DNA of 64,000 bases. Source: Marinomonas flavescens. Its GTDB lineage: Bacteria > Pseudomonadota > Gammaproteobacteria > Pseudomonadales > Marinomonadaceae. Within the stretch, counting starts at the first letter, position 1, and every line of letters starts with the position of its first letter. The position numbers were made by a program, and so were the translations under genes. Positions 56,273-64,000 of the stretch are shown piece by piece. The notes beneath the pieces were generated by a model. It saw only the letters and a list, made by a program, of their open reading frames with translations, was not told the origin of the DNA and did no database searches. The DNA lies in assembly GCF_004352835.1 (NCBI RefSeq), contig NZ_SJSB01000008.1:124001-188000 (forward strand). Direction: 5' to 3'.

Positions 56273-57745
56273 ATGAATCAGATTTTAACGACACTTGAAC
56301 CGCACGCCATTTGGAAACATTTCCAAACCCTTTGTAATATTCCTAGACCGTCTTACCACGAAGCCGCATTACGTGATCACCTTATCGCTTGGGCGCATGA
56401 CCTTGGGCTAACCACCTATGTTGACCCAGTAGGAAATCTGGTTATCCGTAAGGCCGCATCCAAAGGAATGGAAAAAGCGGAAACTGTCGTGTTGCAGGGG
56501 CACTTGGACATGGTGGCGCAAAAAGACGCTGGCGTGGATCATGATTTCGAGACAGACCCTATCATCACTCGTGTTATCGATGGCTGGGTGCATGCAACTG
56601 GTACGACTCTTGGTGCAGACAATGGTATTGGTGTCGCCGCGGCCTTGGCTGTGTTGGAATCGACCGATTTACAACATGGACCAATCGAAGCATTGTTTAC
56701 CATCGAGGAAGAAACCAGCCTACGCGGTGCTTTACAACTCGAAGAAGGCATTCTTAAGGGTAAAATCTTATTGAATCTAGACTCCGAAGACCGAGGCGAT
56801 GTGTACATCGGTTGTGCTGGTGGAATGGACATTAATGTAGATAAGAATTATGAGGTATTGCCAGCAGAGCAGGGTGCTCAAGCGTTCACTGTGACCATCA
56901 CAGGTTTACGTGGCGGTCACTCTGGTTTGGATATTCACAAAGGCCGTGCCAACGCAAATGTGTTACTCGTTCGTTTTCTTAACGGACTCAAATTGTCCTA
57001 TCCTGTTGGTTTGAGTGCTTTTAGTGGTGGTACGTTACGCAACGCTATTTCTCGCGATGCGAGCGCTACGTTTAATTATGACCCAAAAGACAAAGCGGCC
57101 ATCGAGCAATGCATCGAACAATTTAAACAGGACACCCAAGCGGAATATGGCAGCATTGAAGCAAACCTAGAGGTACTAGTGAGTGATGCCAGTGTCGATA
57201 CTCAGTTATCAGCAGAACAACACACCGCATTAATCAATGCTCTTAGCTGTGCGCCACATGGCGTTAATCGTATGAGCACGGAGCTAGAAGGGGTGACAGA
57301 AACCTCTTGCAACCTTGGCGTGATCAACCTAAAAAACAACCCAGAAGGCGGTAAATCTTTTGATGCTTGTTTATTAGTTCGCTCTCTAGTGAACTCCGCT
57401 GTGGATCACTTATCAAACACCGCGAAATCCGCGTTCAGCTTGATAGACGCAAACGTAGTTTTGGAAAATGGTTACCCAGGCTGGCGCCCTGATCCAAATG
57501 CTGGCTTATTAAAGCACTTCTTAACCGTACATAAAGAAGTCACGGGGCAAGAAGCGAACGTCAAAGTCATCCATGCAGGCCTTGAATGCGGCATAATCGG
57601 CGCGAAATACCCAGGCATGGAAATGGTCTCCTTCGGGCCAAACATTCGTGGAGCGCATTCACCAACTGAAAGAATGGAAATAGACAGCGTTGGCGACTTT
57701 TGGCGCTTACTGGTTGCCTTATTGGCGTCTACACCCAAAGCATAA
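56273..57745 (+). CDS. pepD: Aminoacyl-histidine dipeptidase (PepD)
   Basis: PepD is a cytoplasmic zinc dipeptidase that cleaves Xaa-His and other dipeptides. The 490-residue M20 enzyme has LQGHLDMVAQKD, LGADNGIGVAAAL, FTIEEETSL, LLNLDSEDRG and HSPTERMEI, which together hold the metal ligands. The ATG at 56273 fits the family start MNQILTTLEP; a TTG at 56249 would be longer. A hairpin follows about 24 bases after the stop. Confidence 0.94.
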   Translation: MNQILTTLEPHAIWKHFQTLCNIPRPSYHEAALRDHLIAWAHDLGLTTYVDPVGNLVIRKAASKGMEKAETVVLQGHLDMVAQKDAGVDHDFETDPIITRVIDGWVHATGTTLGADNGIGVAAALAVLESTDLQHGPIEALFTIEEETSLRGALQLEEGILKGKILLNLDSEDRGDVYIGCAGGMDINVDKNYEVLPAEQGAQAFTVTITGLRGGHSGLDIHKGRANANVLLVRFLNGLKLSYPVGLSAFSGGTLRNAISRDASATFNYDPKDKAAIEQCIEQFKQDTQAEYGSIEANLEVLVSDASVDTQLSAEQHTALINALSCAPHGVNRMSTELEGVTETSCNLGVINLKNNPEGGKSFDACLLVRSLVNSAVDHLSNTAKSAFSLIDANVVLENGYPGWRPDPNAGLLKHFLTVHKEVTGQEANVKVIHAGLECGIIGAKYPGMEMVSFGPNIRGAHSPTERMEIDSVGDFWRLLVALLASTPKA

Positions 57746-57768
57746 GCATCGTATCTTTAGCGTTAATT

Positions 57769-57794
57769 CCCTCCCATTAGCTTTAATGGGAGGG
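57769..57794 (+). terminator. Hairpin after pepD
   Basis: CCCTCCCATTA, loop GCTT and TAATGGGAGGG form a perfect 11-base-pair stem. Only a TTG follows, not a T-run, so this may end pepD transcription weakly. Confidence 0.65.
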
Positions 57795-57898
57795 TTGCGC
57801 TGGCTTCGCTATTTTTATTGCTTCCATTTCAAAATCTACGGAATCTACGTGCCACCCACCTTAATACACAACAGTCATTACGATTTTAAGTCGTCAGC

Positions 57899-57926
57899 TT
57901 GATCATAGGGAAATCACATCTATACT
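57899..57926 (+). promoter_or_regulatory. Predicted sigma-70 promoter of the transposase gene
   Basis: TTGATC (57899-57904) and TATACT (57921-57926), 16 bases apart, match the -35 and -10 consensus at four and five of six positions. The -10 overlaps the LexA box that follows, and the transposase ATG lies about 40 bases downstream of it. Confidence 0.65.
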
Positions 57927-57940
57927 GTATAAATGTACAG
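57925..57940. promoter_or_regulatory. LexA (SOS) box before the transposase gene
   Basis: CTGTATAAATGTACAG matches CTG-N10-CAG with an AT-alternating core. Flanking bases extend the palindrome to ACTGTATAAATGTACAGT, very near the gammaproteobacterial consensus and better than the boxes before lexA. It overlaps the predicted -10 and lies 26 bases before the ATG, in position to repress the gene. Confidence 0.85.
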
Positions 57941-57966
57941 TCAAATTAGAGTGTGAGGTTGTTAAA

Positions 57967-58938
57967 ATGCCTAGGTCAAGAAGTGATCAAATCAGCGTTG
58001 ATGATACGCCTTATTATCATTGCATTTCGAGATGTGTCCGTAGGGCATTTCTATGTGGTGAAGACGCATTAACAGGTAACAGTTATGAGCATAGGCGCGG
58101 TTGGATTGAGAGGCGATTGTTGTTCTTAGCAAGCGTATTTGCTATTGATGTTTGTTCTTATGCGGTGATGAGTAATCACCTCCATGTGGTGTTGCATATC
58201 AACCAAGGCAAAGTCAAAAGTTGGACAAGACTGGAGGTTTTGCAGCGTTGGCACAAACTCCATAAGGGTACGATTTTCACTCAACAATACGTGAGAGGCG
58301 AGGTGCAACGAGACTTTGCTTTGAGTTTGGTTGAGGCGTCTGTTGATACCTTTCGGGATCGACTTATGGACATTAGTTGGTTTATGAGGGAGCTTAACGA
58401 GCCCATTGCACGGCAAGCAAATCTTGAAGACGCTTGCACAGGAAGGTTCTGGGAAGGACGGTTTAAATCTCAAGCTTTATTGGATGACGCGTCGTTGATT
58501 GCTTGTATGGCGTATGTGGACTTAAATCCTGTGCGATCGGGTACAAGTGATAGGCCCGAGCGTTCTGATTTCACAAGCGTTAAAAAACGTGTTCAAGCAG
58601 CCCAAGAAAACCAACAGCCAAAAGCTTTATTTCCTTTTGTCGGAAATCCAAGAAAAAAGATGCCTGCTGGTCTGCCATTTCTACTGCAAGACTATTTAGA
58701 GTTGATCGATATGACAGGGCGAATAATCCGAGAAGACAAAAAAGGTGTCATTGACGCATCATTTTTGCCTATCCTACAGCGGCTCAATATATCTTCTGAT
58801 AACTGGCTTTGTATCGCTACTCAATTTGGCGAAAAGACAGCGAGTATTGTAGGGAGTGAGCTTTCTATTGCGTATTACTGTGAATCGAACCGAAGGCAAC
58901 GAAAGCCTAGGCAGTGTGGCACAAAGCTTCTTGCTTAA
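57967..58938 (+). CDS. Y1 (IS200/REP-associated-like) transposase
   Basis: The 323-residue protein has the Y1 transposase fold: PYYHCISRCVRRAF near the start, the HUH metal motif as NHLHVVLH (H71, H73), and the family block MAYVDLNPVRSGTS. Length and the C-terminal extension put it with the longer transposases related to REP-associated (RAYT) enzymes rather than short IS200 TnpA. The catalytic tyrosine could not be placed with confidence. GAGG precedes the ATG. The gene appears intact, stands alone, and has a LexA box in its promoter. Confidence 0.86.
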   Translation: MPRSRSDQISVDDTPYYHCISRCVRRAFLCGEDALTGNSYEHRRGWIERRLLFLASVFAIDVCSYAVMSNHLHVVLHINQGKVKSWTRLEVLQRWHKLHKGTIFTQQYVRGEVQRDFALSLVEASVDTFRDRLMDISWFMRELNEPIARQANLEDACTGRFWEGRFKSQALLDDASLIACMAYVDLNPVRSGTSDRPERSDFTSVKKRVQAAQENQQPKALFPFVGNPRKKMPAGLPFLLQDYLELIDMTGRIIREDKKGVIDASFLPILQRLNISSDNWLCIATQFGEKTASIVGSELSIAYYCESNRRQRKPRQCGTKLLA

Positions 58939-59287
58939 AACCTAGATCTCAACAATAAGAGACACTTTTTATTACTGGCAATCACGCTGGTGGTATTTGC
59001 TCGTGTTGGATTTGTTTTTCCTCTTTTTTACTTCCTGATTCATCAATCGTCGCGAGTTAACCTCGTTCTAACCCTCAATGACAATATCATTTTAGCCTTT
59101 GGTAATGAGAGTATAGCCGTGTATTGATGGCTGTCTTGATAAGTTAAAGTGGGTGTCTTGTTAGAAGACTTTGAGTGAGTGTCCCGATAGTGCTAAAAGT
59201 AAAGTGGGTGTCTTTATAGTGCTATTTTGCTTTGTGTTTTCTAGTCTATGGCATAATGGGTTAATTATTATTGAGTTAGGTTGAAGT
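58939..59287. repeat. Noncoding stretch with four degenerate repeats after the transposase
   Basis: No gene is visible. Between 59132 and 59220 a TGTC(T/C)(T/C)(G/T)ATA-like motif recurs at 59132, 59154, 59180 and 59209, spaced 22-29 bases. Two copies are preceded by an identical TAAAGTGGG (59145-59153 and 59200-59208). AAGAGACACTTTTT at 58959-58972 resembles the motif on the other strand, and GCCACCCACCTTA at 57851-57863, left of the transposase, is an 11 of 13 match to it inverted. These may be ends or targets of the transposase. Confidence 0.6.
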
Positions 59288-60130
59288 ATGGGCTCGCGAA
59301 CACTGTCTATTTGTTTGGATGGAAGGGTAATTGAGGTTGATGAAGGCGATAATTTGCTGACGTCGCTACTTTCCCATGGAGCGGATGTTCGCTACGGCTG
59401 TCGTGCTGGTGTTTGTGGTGCATGTCGTTTGTACGATAGTGATCATGGGCATTCAATTTTATCGTGCCAAACATCCGTTGTTGCGGATTTATCGCTGTCG
59501 GTTCAGTTACCTTTTGTTTTTTCTACTTTTTCTCTGCTTCATACTGAAACATTAAGCGATGAGGCGGTGGCGTTAACTTTGTTGGGCCCTAGTGATGATT
59601 CTTTTGGTGATCGAGTTAATGTGGGTGTCTCAGTAGCGGGGGGCGAGGCGATTATTGAGTGTATGGCGGTGAATGTGGCGGCTGATCCTTTGACTGTTGT
59701 GCTTCAAAAAGCCTTGTTGTCTGCGGATGCTTGGTCGTTTGTGCTGGCGTTACGTACGGAAGATTCTCTTCAAGTGAGCAGCGCCTTAGGGGTGCGAAAA
59801 GGGCGTTTGTTGTATGAGTTAGGTCTTGACGATACGGCGCTGGTGGTGGTTTCGACGTTTGAAAATCAGGTGTTCGAGCCATATTGGCAGGCGGCGTTGT
59901 TGGATTTTTCTGCTCACTTTCTTGGTCAATATCATTTTGTACGTCATCAAACCGCAGAGATTTCTTTACAAGATCCTAGCTTGGGTGCGTTTTTTGAGCG
60001 CGCTCAGGCAGAGGTCGAGGGCGCGCCGTTGCATGTTATCTATCATGGTCAAAATATATCAGAGCAGAGCTGGAGTCGAGTGCTTCGCCCTTTGAGAATA
60101 CGTGTTAATCAGTTGCATTTTGTGCGCTAG
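59288..60130 (+). CDS. Protein with N-terminal 2Fe-2S ferredoxin domain
   Basis: The 280-residue protein has a plant-type ferredoxin domain at the N-terminus: YGCRAGVCGACRLYD (CX4CX2C) and the fourth ligand in ILSCQT. The remaining 190 residues look like a worn ferredoxin-reductase fold, without the flavin RxYS or nucleotide GGxG motifs. It may accept electrons from a separate reductase. It lies 82 bases before sbcD on the same strand; a link is not evident. Confidence 0.83.
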   Translation: MGSRTLSICLDGRVIEVDEGDNLLTSLLSHGADVRYGCRAGVCGACRLYDSDHGHSILSCQTSVVADLSLSVQLPFVFSTFSLLHTETLSDEAVALTLLGPSDDSFGDRVNVGVSVAGGEAIIECMAVNVAADPLTVVLQKALLSADAWSFVLALRTEDSLQVSSALGVRKGRLLYELGLDDTALVVVSTFENQVFEPYWQAALLDFSAHFLGQYHFVRHQTAEISLQDPSLGAFFERAQAEVEGAPLHVIYHGQNISEQSWSRVLRPLRIRVNQLHFVR

Positions 60131-60212
60131 TCTAGATACGTTAGTCTAGAAAGGACGCGTTTTTTGACTGTTTGAAATTATGTTTTTCTGGATTTATTGA
60201 AATAGGTTGTAC

Positions 60213-61502
60213 ATGAAAATTCTACATACGTCCGATTGGCACCTTGGCCAACATTTTATGGGCAAGTCTCGTCGTGGCGAACATGAGGCTTTTATTGCTT
60301 GGTTGTTGGTTTTGATTAAACAAGAATCGATTGGGGCTGTCATCATTGCTGGTGATATTTTTGATACGGGTGCGCCACCCAGTTACGCTCGAGAGATGTA
60401 CCACCAATTGGTGTTAGATTTGAAAGCACTAGATTGTCAGTTGGTAATTGTGGGTGGGAATCACGACTCAGTGAGCATGCTTAACGAGTCTAAAAGTTTG
60501 TTGTCATATTTAGGCACGCATGTGTTGGCGCAAGCGCAGCTTGATGATCTTGAATCTCATGTCATTCCTTTGCTGAGCGCAACACAAGAAGTCTGTGCTT
60601 GGGTGTGCGCGGTGCCGTATTTACGGCCTAGAGATGTGATGCAAAGTGCGCAAGGGCAATCTGAACAAGATAAGAAGCTCGCGTTAATGACGCAGATTGG
60701 CAATTTCTACCAGTCGGTGTATGAGTTGGCAAAAGCGAAAAACGCAGCGTTAATGTCACCGGTACCGATTATTGGTACTGGGCATTTAACCGCCATGGGC
60801 GGACAGGTTAGCGAGTCGGTTCGTGATTTGTATGTCGGCACCCTAGAAGCCTTGCCTACGTCTGTATTTCCTCGCTTTGATTATTTAGCTTTAGGGCATA
60901 TTCATCGTGCTCAAGCGATCAGTAAAGATGGTAAGTTTCGCTATAGTGGTTCTCCCATTCCGCTGAGCTTTGATGAGCTCGGTCGAGATAAAACGGTTGT
61001 GGTGATTGATACTCTTTTATTATTGGAAAATGAATCAGTAGAACAAAGACCTGAGCTCGATCTATTTGATACAAAGGCTGAAGCAATCGAATTGCGTAAA
61101 GTACCAAGCTTCCAGCCGATGTTGAGTTTAAAAGGTAATTTGAAAGCGTTGTTAACAAAAATATCTGAATTACCTCTGTCGGATAAAACGCTTTGGTTAG
61201 AAGTGACTGTCATTGCGGACGAATATTTAAGCGATATTCATAAGCGTTTGCTAGATGCCATCAAGGATTCACCCATTGAATTGCTTCGTGTGATGCGCAA
61301 AAGCGCCGTTGAGAAAAAGAATGAGATATTTGAAAGTCGCAAAACCTTGTCTGAATTGACGGTGAGTGATGTGTTTGAAAAAAACTTACAGTCGAATGAT
61401 GAGATAGAAACAGAAGAAGCTAAGATTTTGACCGATTTATTTAACCATTGTTTGGAAGACATGGAAGCCTATCAGCGTAATGGTGAAGGAGAGCCGTCAT
61501 GA
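60213..61502 (+). CDS. sbcD: SbcD nuclease subunit
   Basis: SbcD is the Mre11-like nuclease of the SbcCD complex, which cuts DNA hairpins and protein-blocked ends. The 429-residue protein shows the phosphoesterase motifs in order: LHTSDWHLGQHF, GDIFDTG, VVGGNHDS, GTGHLTAMGG and LGHIHRAQ. The ATG at 60213 is chosen over a TTG six bases earlier, with only a weak AGG ribosome site. It overlaps sbcC by four bases. Confidence 0.95.
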   Translation: MKILHTSDWHLGQHFMGKSRRGEHEAFIAWLLVLIKQESIGAVIIAGDIFDTGAPPSYAREMYHQLVLDLKALDCQLVIVGGNHDSVSMLNESKSLLSYLGTHVLAQAQLDDLESHVIPLLSATQEVCAWVCAVPYLRPRDVMQSAQGQSEQDKKLALMTQIGNFYQSVYELAKAKNAALMSPVPIIGTGHLTAMGGQVSESVRDLYVGTLEALPTSVFPRFDYLALGHIHRAQAISKDGKFRYSGSPIPLSFDELGRDKTVVVIDTLLLLENESVEQRPELDLFDTKAEAIELRKVPSFQPMLSLKGNLKALLTKISELPLSDKTLWLEVTVIADEYLSDIHKRLLDAIKDSPIELLRVMRKSAVEKKNEIFESRKTLSELTVSDVFEKNLQSNDEIETEEAKILTDLFNHCLEDMEAYQRNGEGEPS

Positions 61503-64000
61503 AAATTTGTAAGCTTCGACTTAAAAACTTGAACTCGCTCAAAGGCGAGTGGGAAATCGATTTTACCAAGGCGCCATTTGATGATGCGGGTGTGTTTGCC
61601 ATTGTCGGTCCGACTGGGGCGGGTAAATCAACCTTGCTGGATGCCATCTGTTTGGCTTTGTATCATGAAACACCACGTTTAAAAGTCTCTCCGACGCAGA
61701 ATGAATTAATGACACGTCATACCTCAGATTGTATGGCAGAAGTTGAGTTTGAAATAAAAGGTAAAGGCTATCGTGCGTTTTGGAGCCAGCGACGAGCGCG
61801 CGGTGTGAGTGATGGCAAGCTTCAACCGATACATTGCGAATTAAGTGAGCGCGATGGCACTATTATAACCACTAAAATCAATGAGAAGATCACTAAAATC
61901 GCTGAGTTAACGGGGTTGGACTTCGGGCGTTTCACTAAGTCTATGTTGTTGGCACAAGGTGGTTTTTCTGCATTTTTGAATGCCTCTGCAAATGATCGAG
62001 CGGAATTGCTCGAGGAGTTAACTGGTACTGAAATATACGGGCAAGTATCTCAGTGGGTATTTGAGAAGCACAAAGCGGAACGCCAGAAAATCACTCAATT
62101 AGAAGCGGTAAACGCACAACGTCAGCTTTTATCAGATGATGAGTTGAATGCTTTTATTGATCAAGAAAAAGAGTTTGATGGTCAAGAATCTCAGTTGATC
62201 CAAATCTTGAAGCAGCAGAAAAAAACCTTACTTTGGCGACAAACAGAAACAGCATTGGCGACACGGTTGGCATTAAGTCAGCAACAGAATACGGCTGCAC
62301 TATTGGCATTAGAGGCTTTCAAGCCTCAACAAAGTCTTTTGGAAAAAGCGGAAGAGGCGAATCGTTTAAAGCCCCAATATCATGCTTTAACAGACATACA
62401 AGGTCGTGAGAAAAATGCGCAAGCCGAGTGGCTTGAAATATCGGCACGACAAACAGAGCAAGACACGCAATTTAACGTGTTGGAGCAAAAGGTTGGTGAT
62501 GCCAAGCAATTATTTGATGCGCAATCACTCGCTTGGGAAGCGCTCAATAATGAGATAACAACGACGATTCAGCCGTTGCTGTCTCGTCGAGATAATGTAA
62601 GCGAGCAGCTAAACACGGTAAAAGAGCGACAGATTAAGGCGGAGCAGAAGCATCAGGCGATACTTCAAGAGCGTGATTCTCAATCATCAAGTTTGGTGCA
62701 AAATCAACAAGCGTATGAGGCAAGCAAGCAAAGCTTAGCGGAATGGCAAGCTCCTGAATCTATTGAAGCGCAAGTATCGAATTGGCTGCATCAGAACAAT
62801 ACATGTCAAAACCAAACTCAAAGATTAATGAATTTGGCGCCTGAAATAACGACAGCGCAGGCGCAGTTAGACAGAGCATTGGCAAATTTTAAAAACCATA
62901 AAAATCAGGTTTCACAACAGAAAAATCATCTTGATTTCGTTATCGAACAGGCGAGGTCCATTGCAGCGGACTGTCTGACGCTCTCATCTGGTCGCGAATG
63001 GGATGATTGGCAAACGCATGTCCGAAGGCTGGAAAATAAACAGCAAAAATCTACGGATCTTGTGAGTCGTTACGAAAGTTATAGTAATAAACTGGCGCAA
63101 TTAGCACCGCTTGATGCTTCGATTATCTCACTGAAAGATAAGTTTGAAACTAAAGAAAATGAAATAGCCTTGGCTCGTCAGGCTTATCCTGAGAAAAACG
63201 CACATTACAAAGATTTGGCAAGCTTAGTAGAAGCAGAGCGTCATATTGTGGCCTTGAATGAGATGAGAGAAGCATTGGGTGACGATGATCATTGCCCTTT
63301 GTGTGGCTCGGGTCACCATGACCTTGAACATGCTTTGCACCAAGACGTAAATTTTGACAATCAAGCCCGATTGGAGCAATTAAAATCTGAGTTAGAAAGC
63401 TTGGTGCGAATCGGTCAAGAGTTAAAGTCAGAGCAAGGTATTGTAGAGAACGAATTGAAAAACCGCCAAGCGCAGCGAGGTTCTTTGGCGCAAGAGCTGA
63501 CGGAATCTGAGTCGCAACTTTTGGCGTTATTAAATCTTCTTATTGAAATGACGCCATTAAGCGATTTTGATCTTGTGCAAATGAACTCGGCGGTTAATCA
63601 AGTTCAAGAGGAGTGGCGTGAGGTAAGTGAGTTGAATGCCCAGCTGGTGGAAAAGCATCAGCAACGCCTTGCGTTGGACGTTGAAGTCAATAATGCCAGT
63701 GCACAACTCCAAGCAATGTCATTGCAGTTGCAAGAGAAAGAATCCGAAGGCCACTTATTGCGTGAGCGACTTGATACCAAGGTGGCAGAGCAGAAGAATT
63801 TGATCGCAGAGACGGATGCTATGCGAACGTCTTTAATGGCTTCGATGGTCTCATCAGGTGTGCCAAAAATGTATTTGGTTGAACCTTTAGCAGACTCTTT
63901 GCAGGCGTTGCAAGGGTCCTTAACGGCTTGGCGCGATGCGAAGAAAAACTACGATGTACAGCACCAGCAAATTGAGCGTTTAACGTTTGAAATCACATCG
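61499..64000 (+). CDS. sbcC: SbcC ATPase subunit, C-terminus outside window
   Basis: SbcC is the Rad50-like SMC-type ATPase that partners SbcD. The 834 codons in the window are open to the right edge. Walker A is GPTGAGKSTLLDA near residue 40, MLLAQGGFSAFL marks the Q-loop region, and long coiled coils follow. The zinc hook CPLC lies at residues 599-602, followed by the returning coil. The Walker B and signature motifs are beyond the window. Its ATG overlaps the sbcD stop. Confidence 0.95.
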   Translation, partial: MKICKLRLKNLNSLKGEWEIDFTKAPFDDAGVFAIVGPTGAGKSTLLDAICLALYHETPRLKVSPTQNELMTRHTSDCMAEVEFEIKGKGYRAFWSQRRARGVSDGKLQPIHCELSERDGTIITTKINEKITKIAELTGLDFGRFTKSMLLAQGGFSAFLNASANDRAELLEELTGTEIYGQVSQWVFEKHKAERQKITQLEAVNAQRQLLSDDELNAFIDQEKEFDGQESQLIQILKQQKKTLLWRQTETALATRLALSQQQNTAALLALEAFKPQQSLLEKAEEANRLKPQYHALTDIQGREKNAQAEWLEISARQTEQDTQFNVLEQKVGDAKQLFDAQSLAWEALNNEITTTIQPLLSRRDNVSEQLNTVKERQIKAEQKHQAILQERDSQSSSLVQNQQAYEASKQSLAEWQAPESIEAQVSNWLHQNNTCQNQTQRLMNLAPEITTAQAQLDRALANFKNHKNQVSQQKNHLDFVIEQARSIAADCLTLSSGREWDDWQTHVRRLENKQQKSTDLVSRYESYSNKLAQLAPLDASIISLKDKFETKENEIALARQAYPEKNAHYKDLASLVEAERHIVALNEMREALGDDDHCPLCGSGHHDLEHALHQDVNFDNQARLEQLKSELESLVRIGQELKSEQGIVENELKNRQAQRGSLAQELTESESQLLALLNLLIEMTPLSDFDLVQMNSAVNQVQEEWREVSELNAQLVEKHQQRLALDVEVNNASAQLQAMSLQLQEKESEGHLLRERLDTKVAEQKNLIAETDAMRTSLMASMVSSGVPKMYLVEPLADSLQALQGSLTAWRDAKKNYDVQHQQIERLTFEITS

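Noticed and set aside
60127..60150. TAGTCTAGA direct repeat between the ferredoxin gene and sbcD
   Set aside because: Two short copies without symmetry or a link to a promoter; likely chance.

Overview
The window looks like chromosomal DNA of a marine gammaproteobacterium of the Oceanospirillales/Pseudomonadales type, most likely Marinomonas or a close relative. The grounds are protein similarity recalled from memory, low-to-moderate GC, and gene order: plsX-fabD-fabG-acpP-fabF without fabH, and topA followed by two small genes near lexA as in pseudomonads. No search was run, so the genus is an inference. Nearly all of the sequence is coding. Genes are packed in short operons separated by factor-independent terminators, and I saw no rRNA, tRNA, CRISPR array or prophage.

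Layout. 1-2110: 5' part of acnB (minus strand, cut by the window edge). 2.4-5.3 kb: a pseudokinase/SUMF membrane protein, miaE and a small unknown gene. 5.4-8.2 kb: minus-strand queC-queE-ppiB-lpxH. 8.3-12.6 kb: azlCD, glnS, cysS. 12.6-14.4 kb: uspA and two unknown membrane-anchored proteins. 14.6-20.8 kb: topA with two small genes, then lexA and dinG diverging from a region with two LexA boxes. 20.9-28.8 kb: DEAD-box helicase, selO, gpsA, a DUF4389 gene, sixA, hydrolase, DUF4892, patatin, maf. 28.9-34.0 kb: yceD-rpmF-plsX-fabD-fabG-acpP-fabF. 34.1-39.7 kb: YadGH-type ABC transporter, queF, a LysR/aldo-keto reductase pair, bcp. 39.9-46.3 kb: dapA-bamC, purC, a lone LolC/E-type permease with lolD, a secreted DNA ligase (LigE-like), a hydrolase. 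46.4-49.2 kb: an ArsR-family regulator with a persulfide-sensor-like Cys pair, xthA, gor. 49.5-56.1 kb: an eight-gene operon built around an OlsF-like aminolipid acyltransferase. 56.3-64 kb: pepD, a Y1 transposase, a ferredoxin-domain protein, sbcD and sbcC (cut by the window edge).

How the genes work together. Lipid and envelope functions dominate: fatty-acid initiation and elongation, LpxH, PlsX, GpsA, BamC, Lol, DedA and the OlsF-like enzyme. DNA repair and SOS is the second theme: LexA, DinG, TopA, XthA, SbcCD, LigE. Queuosine synthesis is the third: queC and queE together, queF alone.

The most notable observations are: (1) a Y1 transposase whose predicted promoter overlaps a near-perfect LexA box and which is followed by degenerate repeats; (2) the compact operon combining DedA, ATP-grasp, DinB-like, NRDE/TANGO2, YHS, DoxX-like, OlsF-like and alpha/beta-hydrolase proteins, which reads like an undescribed lipid or envelope pathway; (3) a pseudokinase-transmembrane-SUMF fusion that lacks the formylglycine-forming cysteines; and (4) a solitary ArsR-type regulator with two cysteines spaced 66 residues apart, as in SqrR/BigR.
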